A DNA stretch of 64,000 nucleotides from Hyphococcus formosus (GCF_046736345.1 NZ_CP157210.1:2728001-2792000); one strand, 5' to 3'; positions 51,038 to 59,631 are shown, counted from the first letter of the stretch. Numbers and translations: made by a program. The notes: generated by a model not told the origin, from the sequence alone.

Positions 51038-51538
51038 ATGCGTGCAATAAATGCCGGTATTTACGGGCTAACTTCGCTCGCGACATTGGTTTTTCTTGGG
51101 CTATGCGAGCGGGCCTCGGCACAGAGTTCAGGCAATTTGCTCTTTGACGGGCTCATTCTTGATGTTTGTGTTTTGACGATCTCGTCATCGGGAACGCTAA
51201 CGCCCAATAGTACCTATACCGAGCTTTCAAGTTCAAATGGTGGTGGTTCGCCCGGCGGCGCGACGGCAGTGACAACCAGTTCCGATTTCAATCTTGTGAT
51301 TGATGCGCCTGCCGGGTTTTCTGCAATGCCGTCCGGTGGTGACGCGAATGTAACCTATGACGCGTCGGTCGATGCTTCGGGGGTGACGATTTTAGGCGGT
51401 GTTGGCACGGGTGTTCTTTCGAGCTTGGGTTTGGGGCTGACTAATCTTTCGATCAATGCGAGCGCAACCAAAGCGGCCGGTGTATTCCCCGCGGGGTCCT
51501 ATCAGCTACCGGTGACGATACGATGCGTTTCATCCTGA
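51038..51538 (+). CDS. Small secreted beta-rich protein, unknown
   Basis: 166 aa from ATG 51038, chosen because GGGAGGGGGAG lies just upstream. A signal peptide (about residues 1-29) ends at SAQS. The mature part is poor in charge and rich in Ser, Gly, Thr and Val. Two cysteines lie at either end (DVCVLTI and TIRCVSS), as in pilin-like subunits. The pattern TSSDFNLVIDAPAGFSAMPS and FPAGSYQLPVTIRC resembles weakly conserved secreted beta-sandwich proteins (DUF4402-like). It overlaps the next gene by 16 bases in another frame. A surface or periplasmic structural role is inference. Confidence 0.7.
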   Translation: MRAINAGIYGLTSLATLVFLGLCERASAQSSGNLLFDGLILDVCVLTISSSGTLTPNSTYTELSSSNGGGSPGGATAVTTSSDFNLVIDAPAGFSAMPSGGDANVTYDASVDASGVTILGGVGTGVLSSLGLGLTNLSINASATKAAGVFPAGSYQLPVTIRCVSS

Positions 51539-51909
51539 TCGTCATTACGTTGATGACCTATGCCGGACCGAGCTATGGGCAGGCGCTGTCACCAATGAAA
51601 GGCAATATCAAAACCTATACGGATGTTTTTGCCATTCAGTTGCAAGCCATAAACCCCTATGACACCGCGCAGACATTTTCGGTGACGCTGTCAGATGAAG
51701 AGGGCAATCCGGTCACTGATATAGAGTTGTCTCCGCGTGTTCTGCAAATCCCACCCAATGGCGCGCGGTCATTCTTCGTCTGGGGGCTCGTCAATAAAGA
51801 GCGGCGCGTCATGGTTTGCCTCACATCAGCCTATTTCACAAATGGCGTCGGCGCACAAATAAGGGGAGAAGTATGCGGAAAATATCAGGTCTCACGATTG
51901 GCGCTATAA
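51523..51909 (+). CDS. Small secreted Ig-like protein, unknown
   Basis: 128 aa. A signal peptide (ILIVITLMTYAGPSYGQ) precedes one compact beta domain. The segment LQLQ-like VFAIQLQAINPYDTAQTFSV and SPRVLQIPPNGARSFFVWG recalls the first Ig-like domain of PapD-type pilus chaperones, with two cysteines (VMVCLTS and GEVCGKY). The C-terminal domain of such chaperones is missing. The gene overlaps the previous one by 16 bases and the next one by 37, so the three are translated from one message. Confidence 0.65.
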   Translation: MRFILIVITLMTYAGPSYGQALSPMKGNIKTYTDVFAIQLQAINPYDTAQTFSVTLSDEEGNPVTDIELSPRVLQIPPNGARSFFVWGLVNKERRVMVCLTSAYFTNGVGAQIRGEVCGKYQVSRLAL

Positions 51910-52394
51910 GTGCGGCGGGGCTCCTATCGGCGGCTCAAGCACAGGACGCGTCACCGCAATATTACCCACCCTATGTGCCGCCATCACAAAGCTCGATTTA
52001 TAATCAGAGCAGCGTGTTTTTGCCGACCCCGCCGGTGGCGCATGGTCAAGACAGTGTCCGCGGGGCGTCCGGTCTTTCATGCCAGTCGGCTGTGGCGAGT
52101 GGTGGTCCTTATCTCGATATTGGTATGATCGGCGCGCAGGATGTTTTTGACCGCGAGACGGCCACGGTCTATGGGCGAATAGTTGTGCCCCTCGGAAAAC
52201 GGCCGGACCGACCGGATTGCACCAAGCTTTATGATCTTGAAATCGCACGCTTGCGGATGGAGCTTGAGCTTCTGCGGATGGGTCTTCCGCCCGGTATGAT
52301 GGCGCAGCAACCTTCACCAGATACATCGGGTGAAGCTGTAATGGTCGATCCGGTTGGTGCGCAGCCGGTAACCTTGATTTCGCGTGAACCCTAA
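51873..52394 (+). CDS. Secreted proline-rich protein, unknown
   Basis: 173 aa from ATG 51873 with GGGGAGAAGT upstream. A signal peptide (about residues 1-24, ending AQAQ) is followed by a Pro/Tyr/Ser-rich segment (YYPPYVPPSQSSIYNQSS), a central strand region and the block VYGRIVVPLGKRPDRPDC, then a helix KLYDLEIARLRMELELLRMG that could be a coiled coil. The C-terminal part is low-complexity. No family named with confidence. Third of an overlapping trio; its stop overlaps that of the convergent gene at 52391 (CTAA). Confidence 0.65.
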   Translation: MRKISGLTIGAISAAGLLSAAQAQDASPQYYPPYVPPSQSSIYNQSSVFLPTPPVAHGQDSVRGASGLSCQSAVASGGPYLDIGMIGAQDVFDRETATVYGRIVVPLGKRPDRPDCTKLYDLEIARLRMELELLRMGLPPGMMAQQPSPDTSGEAVMVDPVGAQPVTLISREP

Positions 52395-52741
52395 CGGCCT
52401 GAACTATAGAACCCTTGAGTGTATCGGCGTGTCGGATAGGCGTCGCCCGAATAAAATCCTTGGGTCCTTAGATGGCGAAAGCTGCGCCATGTGTGCCGGA
52501 TCTCGATTTTCTTCACGACCATCTGTTTCCCGGATGGTCGCGGTGCGGCTTCATCCCCCAAAAGCGCAGTTGAGCCGCGAAATACATGCACGCCATTCAC
52601 ATCTTCATAGCGAACACCGCTGGTCATTGCCTGTTTGGATACGCCGCCAGCCGTTGTCAGAATTTTTGATCCCGGATGGGCGAACGCCGTGCTGCCCGAA
52701 AAAGCGACCAAAACACCAAGAAACATTACCAATTTACGCAT
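52391..52741 (-). CDS. Small secreted protein with a repeated TQGFYS motif
   Basis: 116 aa from ATG 52741 (GGTGAG four bases upstream; ATG 52753 is possible). A signal peptide (KLVMFLGVLVAFSGSTAFA) is followed by a short domain and a C-terminal Arg/Tyr-rich tail in which TQGFYSG and TQGFYSS recur 16 residues apart. No family recognised. It converges on the secreted trio, sharing four bases with the last gene, and is divergent from the glycosyltransferase gene. Confidence 0.6.
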   Translation of the reverse strand: MRKLVMFLGVLVAFSGSTAFAHPGSKILTTAGGVSKQAMTSGVRYEDVNGVHVFRGSTALLGDEAAPRPSGKQMVVKKIEIRHTWRSFRHLRTQGFYSGDAYPTRRYTQGFYSSGR

Positions 52742-52932
52742 CACACTCACCATACTCAGTTCGTTCTGGTTAATGGTGATCTGCCGCGCAGCGATCTGCA
52801 ACTTTAATTCTTGCGATTGGTCATGATTTTAGGTGTTCATACGCCCGCAGGATGTAAGCTTAAATTGCCACTCTCTTAACGGGCGATTTTCCGGGTAGAA
52901 ATTTTTACGTGCATCAGGATAAAAACCGCAGA

Positions 52933-54072
52933 ATGAAGTATCTTTATTCTCATCGAACCCGGTCTGCTGACGGGCAATATGTTCATATTGCATCGCTGAC
53001 CCATGCGCTTCAGTCGCGGGGCGCAGAGATTGTCATGGCGGGGCCGGATGACGGTAAGCGCCGGCAACTTGATGCGGATAATAGCGGTGGCGGTCTTAAA
53101 GCACTTTTGCCAGCGCCCGTTTATGAATGTGCCGAATACGGATATTCTTATATTGGTTATCGGCGACTCGCGAAACTTTTTGCAGAGCACGCGCCGGACA
53201 TTCTCTATGAGCGGTACAATCTTTTTTATCATGCGGGGGCTTGGCTCAAACGCCGGAAAAACCTGCCCATGATTCTTGAGGTTAATGCGCCTTTGGCGGA
53301 TGAGCGCGCGGCCCATGGCGATTTATCGCTTCGTGCCTTTGCCCGCAAAAGCGAAGCTGCGATCTGGCGAGCCGCGAACGCGGTCTTGCCGGTGACAGAT
53401 GTATTGGCAAGACGGGTTGCGGCTGCCGGTGTTGATGAAGCAAAAATTCATACGATCCAAAACGGGGTCGAGCCGGCATTTCTCGATACGCAAAACCCCA
53501 AGATCATCCGTGCGCAATATGGTTTGAGCGATAAGCTCGTGCTCGGTTTCACCGGTTTCGTGCGGGCCTGGCATGGCGTCGATAAGGTTGTGCGTTATCT
53601 GGCGCAATCGCCGCGCTCGGATCTGCATTTGTTCATTGTTGGCGATGGGCCTGCGCGCAACGACCTGGAGCAATTGGCGCAGGCGCTCGGTGTGGCGAAC
53701 CAGGTCACCTTCACCGGTGTGGTCCAGCGTGACGCAATGCCGGCGCATGTCGCGGCGTTTGATATTGCACTACAACCCGCCGTGGTCGATTACGCCTCGC
53801 CCTTGAAACTTTTTGAATATATGGCGCAGGCGAAGCCCGTGGTTGCTCCGCTTGCGGCAAATATCCAAGAGGTCGTGACCAATGGCAAAGACGGGATATT
53901 GTTTGAACAAGATGGTCTTGAAGCTGCGCTTACCGAGGTGATCAATGATCACGATCTCCGCCAGCGCATCGGTGCCGCGGCGCGCGAAACAATCGTCAAA
54001 GGCGATTACACTTGGGCCGGAAATGCCCGTAGGGTTGAGGCGATCGCCGATAGTCTGCTCGGAGTAAAATAA
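52933..54072 (+). CDS. Glycosyltransferase family 4
   Basis: 379 aa, GT-B fold. The start is taken at ATG 52933 (MKYLYSHRTRSADG); GTG 52909 is an alternative. Donor-binding features of the C-terminal half are LVLGFTGFVRAWHGVDKVV, VGDGPARNDLEQLA and SPLKLFEYMAQAKPVVA (the E-x7-E type region), then NIQEVVTNGKDGILF. Acceptor and sugar unknown. Its stop overlaps the start of the GNAT gene by one base (TAATG), so the two are coupled. Confidence 0.9.
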   Translation: MKYLYSHRTRSADGQYVHIASLTHALQSRGAEIVMAGPDDGKRRQLDADNSGGGLKALLPAPVYECAEYGYSYIGYRRLAKLFAEHAPDILYERYNLFYHAGAWLKRRKNLPMILEVNAPLADERAAHGDLSLRAFARKSEAAIWRAANAVLPVTDVLARRVAAAGVDEAKIHTIQNGVEPAFLDTQNPKIIRAQYGLSDKLVLGFTGFVRAWHGVDKVVRYLAQSPRSDLHLFIVGDGPARNDLEQLAQALGVANQVTFTGVVQRDAMPAHVAAFDIALQPAVVDYASPLKLFEYMAQAKPVVAPLAANIQEVVTNGKDGILFEQDGLEAALTEVINDHDLRQRIGAAARETIVKGDYTWAGNARRVEAIADSLLGVK

Positions 54073-54599
54073 TGACCATTCGTATAGAAACAGAACGATT
54101 GATTTTACGCCCTTTGGAGCCGCGCGATTGTGAAGATCATATAGCGATGATGTCTGATCCATTGGTGGCTGAAACCCTAGGTGGACTGCAACCTCGTGAC
54201 CTTTTGTGGCGGCAATTCGCATCTTATCTGGGACATTGGTCGATCCGCGGCTATGGTTGGTTCTCAGTCGAGGAGCGCAATTCTGGCGCATGGCTTGGCC
54301 GGGTTGGTCCGTGGATGCCAGAAGGCTGGCCGGGCCTCGAATGTGGCTGGACAATCGCGAGTTCCGCCTGGGGCAAGGGCTACGCGCCGGAAGCGGCGAT
54401 TGGCGCGGCCAAGTGGATTTTCGCTCAATTTCCTGACCTGCCGCGCATCATCTCAACCATCGATCCAAGCAACACAAAAAGCCAAGCCGTGGCCAGAAAA
54501 ATTGGCGAGTCAAAAACTCACGAGACTTTCGATTTTAGCGGATTTACGTTGGACGTGTGGGCGGCTGATCGCGCGTCATGGTTGTCCCGGTTCGGATGA
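54072..54599 (+). CDS. GNAT N-acetyltransferase (RimJ/RimL-like)
   Basis: 175 aa. The RimJ/RimL pattern is clear: TIRIETERLILRPLEPRDCEDH at the start (in parts ERLILRPLEPRDC), WFSVEERNSGAWLGRVG, ECGWTIASSAWGKGYAPEAA for the acetyl-CoA P-loop (A/Q-x-x-G-x-G/A), and STIDPSNTKSQAVARKIG near the end. It transfers an acetyl group from acetyl-CoA to a protein N-terminus or small amine; the target is unknown. Coupled to the preceding GT4 gene. Confidence 0.9.
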   Translation: MTIRIETERLILRPLEPRDCEDHIAMMSDPLVAETLGGLQPRDLLWRQFASYLGHWSIRGYGWFSVEERNSGAWLGRVGPWMPEGWPGLECGWTIASSAWGKGYAPEAAIGAAKWIFAQFPDLPRIISTIDPSNTKSQAVARKIGESKTHETFDFSGFTLDVWAADRASWLSRFG

Positions 54600-54722
54600 T
54601 TGAACCTTTCTGAAAAAATTCGCTTGAAATTTTCTTCAATATAGCGATTTGATTTGTCGCCGTCGGCCGTTCGAACGCGCGGGGCTGCCGTCCCCATTGT
54701 CCGGCTTGGAGATATATCTCAA

Positions 54723-55151
54723 ATGATGCTTGTACCAACCTTTGTCGCCGCGAGCGACGTTGAAGGCGTGGGCGTTTTTGCCGCTGAACCGATCAAGAAT
54801 GGGGCATTGATCTGGCGCTATGAGCCGGATTTTGACCGATTGGTGCCAGCGTCATGGCTCAACGACCAAACGCCGATGATGCAGGATTTTTTGCGGAAAT
54901 ATGCTTATCCCGCGCATGACCGTCCGGACATGCTGGTCATTGAAATCGACAATGGACGGTTCATGAACCATACGCTTGAGCCGAATACGGACTTTACAAA
55001 AGTCGTCGAAGGCTATGCGATCCGGGATATTCGCGCAGGCGATGAGCTATTGTGCAATTACCACGAATTCGACCCGGAATTTACCTTATTGCCGTCGCTG
55101 GTCGCCAGCTTTTCGGTTCAGGCGGCGAAACCTAACGGCCATATCGCCTGA
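54723..55151 (+). CDS. SET-domain protein
   Basis: 142 aa consisting of a compact SET domain. N-terminal VAASDVEGVGVFAAEPIKNG, then FMNHTLEPNTDF, the counterpart of the NHSCxPN motif, and IRDIRAGDELLCNYHEF, the counterpart of GEELxxDY. These residues form the AdoMet pocket and catalytic Tyr, so methyltransferase activity on a lysine is plausible but unproven in bacteria of this kind. No pre- or post-SET zinc clusters. ATG 54723 or 54726 is the likely start. Confidence 0.85.
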   Translation: MMLVPTFVAASDVEGVGVFAAEPIKNGALIWRYEPDFDRLVPASWLNDQTPMMQDFLRKYAYPAHDRPDMLVIEIDNGRFMNHTLEPNTDFTKVVEGYAIRDIRAGDELLCNYHEFDPEFTLLPSLVASFSVQAAKPNGHIA

Positions 55152-55269
55152 CCCGCTGTGGCGGGTGGTGGTTTCAAATTTCGCCACCCGTAACATTCCG
55201 CCGTAATAGGCGTGACCTTGCCTTCGCAACCCGCTATGAAAAGCGCAGTTGTGAAGGTAATCGAGGCTT

Positions 55270-56226
55270 ATGGACGGCGAAACAAGACCAAAAACCGCAC
55301 GGTGGATGCGCGAAGACGTCGAGGCGTTAATGGCGCTTCCATTCGCGGAGCTGATATTCCGCGCGCAAGAAGTTCATCGTGAAAATTTCAACCCCAATCA
55401 GGTTCAGGCCTCGCGGCTCCTGTCGATCAAGACAGGCGGTTGCCCTGAGGATTGCGGCTATTGCAGCCAGTCTGCACATTTCAAAACCGGCCTTAAAGCG
55501 TCCAAATTAATGGACAAAGAAAAGGTTCTCGCGGAGGCAAAACGGGCCAAGGCCGAGGGTGCCTCGCGCTTTTGCATGGGCGCGGCATGGCGCTCGCCAA
55601 AAGACCGTGACATGCCCGAGCTATGCGACATGGTGGCGGAAGTGAAATCGCTCGGTCTCGAAACCTGCATGACCTTGGGCATGTTGAGCGAGGATCAGGC
55701 GACCTCGCTGAGTGATGCGGGGCTGGATTATTACAACCACAATATCGACACCTCGCCCGAATATTATGGCAAGGTGATTTCTACACGCACCTTCGAGGAC
55801 CGTATTGAAACCCTCGACAAGGTCCGTGGCGCGGGCATGAAGGTTTGTTGTGGCGGCATCGTCGGCATGGGCGAAAAAGTCGAAGACCGCGTGGGCTTTT
55901 TGCTGGCGCTTGCGAATATGTCACCGCCGCCGGAATCGGTGCCGATCAATTCGCTGATGCCGATCGAAGGGACCCCGCTTGGTGACAGCGAACCTGTGTC
56001 TGCCCTTGATTTTGCGCGGCTTATCGCCGTTGCGCGGATATTGATGCCGACATCCTATGTTCGTTTATCGGCTGGCCGTGAGCATATGAGCGACGAAGCG
56101 CAGGCGCTTTGTTTCCTTGCCGGTGCCAATTCGATTTTTGTTGGTGATGAGTTGCTGACGACGAATAATCCGGGTCAGGACAAAGATAGCGCGCTCTTTG
56201 ACCAACTCGGCTTAGAGCTGATTTAA
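55270..56226 (+). CDS. bioB: Biotin synthase
   Basis: 318 aa radical-SAM enzyme that inserts sulfur into dethiobiotin. The [4Fe-4S] cysteines are Cys 58, 62 and 65 in GGCPEDCGYCSQS. Further blocks are SRFCMGAAWRSPKDRD, YYNHNIDTSPEYY, CCGGIVGMGE and VRLSAGREHM, which hold the [2Fe-2S] ligands and substrate. Other bio genes are not adjacent. A strong bidirectional terminator separates it from rplS. Confidence 0.98.
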   Translation: MDGETRPKTARWMREDVEALMALPFAELIFRAQEVHRENFNPNQVQASRLLSIKTGGCPEDCGYCSQSAHFKTGLKASKLMDKEKVLAEAKRAKAEGASRFCMGAAWRSPKDRDMPELCDMVAEVKSLGLETCMTLGMLSEDQATSLSDAGLDYYNHNIDTSPEYYGKVISTRTFEDRIETLDKVRGAGMKVCCGGIVGMGEKVEDRVGFLLALANMSPPPESVPINSLMPIEGTPLGDSEPVSALDFARLIAVARILMPTSYVRLSAGREHMSDEAQALCFLAGANSIFVGDELLTTNNPGQDKDSALFDQLGLELI

Positions 56227-56243
56227 TCGTAAACCTCACGCAC

Positions 56244-56274
56244 AAAAAACGGGGCCACAGGGCCCCGTTTTTTT
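56244..56274. terminator. Bidirectional terminator
   Basis: ACGGGGCC (56249-56256) and GGCCCCGT (56261-56268) with A-rich and T-rich flanks on both sides, so it ends bioB to the right and rplS to the left. Confidence 0.9.
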
Positions 56275-56292
56275 AACCGTAATTGCCTGAGC

Positions 56293-56682
56293 TTATTTCT
56301 CGGCTTTTTTCTTCTTCGCAGTTTGGCGGCGATCAACCTTCTCTGCGATACGTGCAGATTTACCGCGACGCTCACGAAGATAGTAAAGTTTCGCGCGGCG
56401 AACTTTACCGCGGCGGATCACTTCGATTGAATCGACGAGCGGTGAATAGATCGGGAATACCCGCTCAACGCCTTCGCCAAATGAAATTTTACGAACGGTG
56501 AATGCTTCGTTCAGCCCGCCGCCTTTGCGTGCAATGCAAACGCCTTCAAATGCCTGAATACGCTCGCGCTCGCCTTCTTTAATGCGGACATTGACTTTAA
56601 CTGTGTCGCCGGCACCAAACTCAGGGACAGTTTTGCCAAGCTCTTCGATGTGCTCTTTTTCGAGCTGTTCGATGATGTTCAT
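56293..56682 (-). CDS. rplS: 50S ribosomal protein L19
   Basis: 129 aa. Typical segments: FGAGDTVKVNVRIKEGERER near residue 22 (in parts FGAGDTVKVNV and IKEGERERIQAFEG), SFGEGVERVFPIYSPLVDSI and RRAKLYYLRERRGKSARIAE. The last 20 residues are a Lys-rich tail. The start overlaps the trmD stop by four bases. L19 sits at the 30S-50S interface. Confidence 0.98.
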   Translation of the reverse strand: MNIIEQLEKEHIEELGKTVPEFGAGDTVKVNVRIKEGERERIQAFEGVCIARKGGGLNEAFTVRKISFGEGVERVFPIYSPLVDSIEVIRRGKVRRAKLYYLRERRGKSARIAEKVDRRQTAKKKKAEK

Positions 56683-57422
56683 GTCTTCGGTTCCTTGTTG
56701 TTGCTGCGCCGGATAGGACCGTCAGTAGAAAACCTCTCCCAGAGGTCCGGTCGTCTCGTTCGCGTTATTTCTTTCCGTTTTTCGTCCCGCCACTCGGCAA
56801 TTCTTTTGTGATCACCAGACAGCAAAACTTCCGGGATAGCCCGGCCTTCAAATTCTCTCGGGCGCGTATATTGGGGATATTCCAACAACCCGCCTTCAAA
56901 GCTCTCTTCCCCAAGGGAAGAAGCGGAGCCCAATACCCCGGGGATCAGCCGGACGCAAGCCTCTATGAGCGCCATTGCGGCGATTTCTCCGCCTGCGAGC
57001 ACAAAATCTCCGATTGAGACCTCTTCGACCTGTCTCGCCTCGAAAATTCGCTCGTCCAGCCCTTCAAAACGACCGCAAATGGCGATCAGGCCCGGCTCTC
57101 GGCTCAGGTCATGGGCCATAGCCTGCGTCAGGGGCTTTCCGCGGGGCGAAAGATAGATAATCCGGCGATCGTTTCGGGGGACGCTATCAATGGCATTGGC
57201 CATGATATCGGCCCGCATCACGAGCCCGGCCCCGCCGCCGGCGGGCGTATCGTCAACCGAGCCATATTTATTGTCGGAAAAGTCCCGAATATTGACTGTA
57301 TCGAGCGCCCAATGGCCTTCGGCGGCCCCGCGCCCCAAAATCGAGGCGTCGAGCGGGCCGGGAAATAGCTCAGGATAAAGGGTTAATACTGTCGCGCGCC
57401 ACATAATGGCGTCAGATGACAT
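56679..57422 (-). CDS. trmD: tRNA (guanine-N1)-methyltransferase
   Basis: 247 aa, knotted SPOUT methyltransferase that makes m1G37. The trefoil-knot AdoMet site includes ICGRFEGLDERIFE and SIGDFVLAGGEIAAM. The GGAGLVMRAD block and PQYTRPREFEG are standard, as is SGDHKRIAEWR near the C-terminus. rplS starts within the trmD stop; rimM ends 24 bases before. Start at ATG 57422, with an inner ATG at 57404 as an alternative. Confidence 0.98.
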   Translation of the reverse strand: MSSDAIMWRATVLTLYPELFPGPLDASILGRGAAEGHWALDTVNIRDFSDNKYGSVDDTPAGGGAGLVMRADIMANAIDSVPRNDRRIIYLSPRGKPLTQAMAHDLSREPGLIAICGRFEGLDERIFEARQVEEVSIGDFVLAGGEIAAMALIEACVRLIPGVLGSASSLGEESFEGGLLEYPQYTRPREFEGRAIPEVLLSGDHKRIAEWRDEKRKEITRTRRPDLWERFSTDGPIRRSNNKEPKT

Positions 57423-57446
57423 GGCGGCGGCGTTGGCGCAAGTCGC

Positions 57447-57992
57447 CTAGGATTTTTGAGGTTCGGGCGCAGGGTCTTCCGGATCGATGGCGACGCGCGC
57501 GACGACCACCCGTCCACCTGCGATATCAACTTCTGGCACCATGGCCTTGGTAAAGGGCACCAGCCTTACGCCCTTAATGCCGGGAATTTTGGTCAGTTCG
57601 ATCATGTCGTCAGCGCCAAAATTATAGACCGCTTTGATGCTGCCCAGGGGCGCGCCGGTTTCGTCTTCGGCGCGAAGGCCCACGAGATCATCGAGGTAAA
57701 ACTCATCTTCCTCAGGGGCGGGAAGGGCGTCTCGATCGACGTAAAGACGGCTTCCTTTGAGGGATTCCGCGTCCTCACGAGATTTTATCTCTGGTGCGCG
57801 CACCAGAACGAAATCACCTTTCATCTGGCGAATGACGGTCAGGGTGAAGCGTCGCTTGCGATCTTCGGTCTCGACCGGGCCATAGGCCGAAATGCCGTCC
57901 GGTTCAGCCGTAAATACTTTGACCTTGGCTTCCCCCCGAACGCCATGGGCACCTGCAAGGGCCCCCAGGCAAACACGCTTATCTGTCGTCAT
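57447..57992 (-). CDS. rimM: Ribosome maturation factor RimM
   Basis: 181 aa from ATG 57992. The N-terminal RimM domain starts VCLGALAGAHGVRGEAKVKV and the PRC-barrel part has EDEFYLDDLVGLRAEDETG with VPFTKAMVPEVDIAGGRVVV. It assists maturation of the 30S head. Its start codon overlaps the stop of the MFS exporter (ATGA), so rimM translation probably depends on ribosomes that finish the transporter gene; normally rpsP precedes rimM. Confidence 0.95.
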   Translation of the reverse strand: MTTDKRVCLGALAGAHGVRGEAKVKVFTAEPDGISAYGPVETEDRKRRFTLTVIRQMKGDFVLVRAPEIKSREDAESLKGSRLYVDRDALPAPEEDEFYLDDLVGLRAEDETGAPLGSIKAVYNFGADDMIELTKIPGIKGVRLVPFTKAMVPEVDIAGGRVVVARVAIDPEDPAPEPQKS

Positions 57993-59248
57993 GGCGTGCT
58001 CTCTGCCTCTTCGCCGACACCGAACAGCTTTCCTTGTTCGGTCCACAAAGCGAATGCGAAGGCAATCAAGCCGAGCAAGGTGAAACCAAAAATGACAGGC
58101 ATGGTCGTTCCGTCATAGAAATGACCAATCAGCCCGCCTAAAAAGCCCGCAATGGTGGTTCCCGCAAAACCATTTGCTGCCGCTGCGGCTCCGGCATTAT
58201 GGCCCATGGGCTCCATCGCCAAAGCGGTCGCATTCGGGCCAATCAGGCCGAGCGAGAAGAACGAGATCACCATAAAGGCCATGAATAGCATGAAGCTTTC
58301 GCCAAATAGGATGGCGAACAATAAATGTAACGCATTCGAAATGACAAAGGCCAATAGCGCCCCATGCGTGAGGCGGCGCATGCCGAATCGCGAAACGATC
58401 CGCGCGTTGAGTAATGTCGCGGCCCCGAGCCCGCTGGCGATGACCCCAAACGCCAAAGCGAAGTTTGATCCAATATCAAAGGTCTCAAGGAAGATCTGCT
58501 CAGACGCGCTGATATAGCCAAAAAGCGCCCCAAAGCAGGATGCGGCCGCGAGCGTATAACCGATCGAAATTCGGTTCGTCACAAATTCAACGTAAGAAGC
58601 CGTGATAGGGCCGGCCCGTAGCGGCTTGCGGTCCTCTGCGGCCATGGTTTCCGGCATCCGTAACCAAGTCCAGATCGCCAGAATGAACCCATAGATCAGC
58701 AGCGCGACGAAAATCCCGCGCCATGGGGCAAATGCCAGAACAATCTGACCAAAACCCGGTGCCAGGATCGGCGCGGCCATAAAGACGGTCATCGCCAGCG
58801 ACATGACTTCCGCCATTTTGCGGCCAGAGCACTGGTCCCGGACAATCGCTATCGCTGCGACGCGGGTCGCCGCCGTCGCAACGCCCTGAAAGGCGCGGGC
58901 TGCGAGAAGTAGTGTAAAGGTAGAGGCGACCACGCTGAGAAGCGAGCCGACAATATACCCACCCAATGAAATCATCAGGACCCTTTTGCGCCCGAAACGG
59001 TCAACAATCGGTCCGAAAAATAGCTGGGCAATCCCATTCCCAAGGACATAGACAACGACGATGAGCTGCCGGTCATTGTCATGCGTGGCTCCCAGTTCGT
59101 TTCCAATCTGCCCAAGTGCAGGCAGCATCATATCGATCGCCAGCGCATTCAATGCCATTGCCGCAGCGATGAACGCTACGAGTTCAACATAAGGGATTGA
59201 TGCACGTATCGCGGATGTTTCAACGGAGGGTTTTGATTGGATATCCAT
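57989..59248 (-). CDS. Multidrug efflux MFS transporter (Bcr/CflA type)
   Basis: 419 aa, 12 spans. Drug:H+ antiporter motifs are visible: motif D-like ALAIDMMLPALGQIGNELGA, motif A GPIVDRFGRKRVLM between spans 2 and 3, and motif C-like APILAPGFGQ in span 5. The closest known type is Bcr/CflA (bicyclomycin/chloramphenicol). Its stop overlaps the rimM start, an arrangement not usual for this family. A GTG lies directly before the ATG at 59248. Divergent from the DUF4212 gene. Confidence 0.92.
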   Translation of the reverse strand: MDIQSKPSVETSAIRASIPYVELVAFIAAAMALNALAIDMMLPALGQIGNELGATHDNDRQLIVVVYVLGNGIAQLFFGPIVDRFGRKRVLMISLGGYIVGSLLSVVASTFTLLLAARAFQGVATAATRVAAIAIVRDQCSGRKMAEVMSLAMTVFMAAPILAPGFGQIVLAFAPWRGIFVALLIYGFILAIWTWLRMPETMAAEDRKPLRAGPITASYVEFVTNRISIGYTLAAASCFGALFGYISASEQIFLETFDIGSNFALAFGVIASGLGAATLLNARIVSRFGMRRLTHGALLAFVISNALHLLFAILFGESFMLFMAFMVISFFSLGLIGPNATALAMEPMGHNAGAAAAANGFAGTTIAGFLGGLIGHFYDGTTMPVIFGFTLLGLIAFAFALWTEQGKLFGVGEEAESTP

Positions 59249-59341
59249 CACAGCGGGTTACTCGTCGCATATCGATTTGGCAACAAGAAGATAGGCAGGG
59301 GCGTTAAACACCACTAATCTCTACCAAAAAATAGATATGGG

Positions 59342-59623
59342 GTGGTTATGCAGAATGAACCGGAAGCGGCAAAATTGACGGCTGCGGGTTACTGGCGAGA
59401 AAACATAAAACTTCTTTGCGGGTTATTGGCGATTTGGTTCGCCGTGTCTTTCGGTGCGGGAATAATATTCGTCGATCTACTGAACCGTATCGATATTGCG
59501 GGCTTCAAGCTTGGCTTCTGGTTTGCGCAGCAAGGGTCAATCATCACCTTTGTAATCCTCATTTTTGTTTATGCGGTACGTATGCGCACGATTGAAAAGC
59601 GCTATGGCGTAAGTGACGAATAG
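59342..59623 (+). CDS. DUF4212 small subunit of a sodium:solute symporter
   Basis: 93 aa with two spans (LLCGLLAIWFAVSFGAGIIF and GSIITFVILIFVYAVRM). The C-terminal RMRTIEKRYGV is typical of DUF4212. In relatives this protein is always encoded just upstream of the large SSS subunit and is needed with it; the same is true here (eight bases between the genes). Confidence 0.93.
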   Translation: MVMQNEPEAAKLTAAGYWRENIKLLCGLLAIWFAVSFGAGIIFVDLLNRIDIAGFKLGFWFAQQGSIITFVILIFVYAVRMRTIEKRYGVSDE

Positions 59624-59631
59624 GTCAGGTC

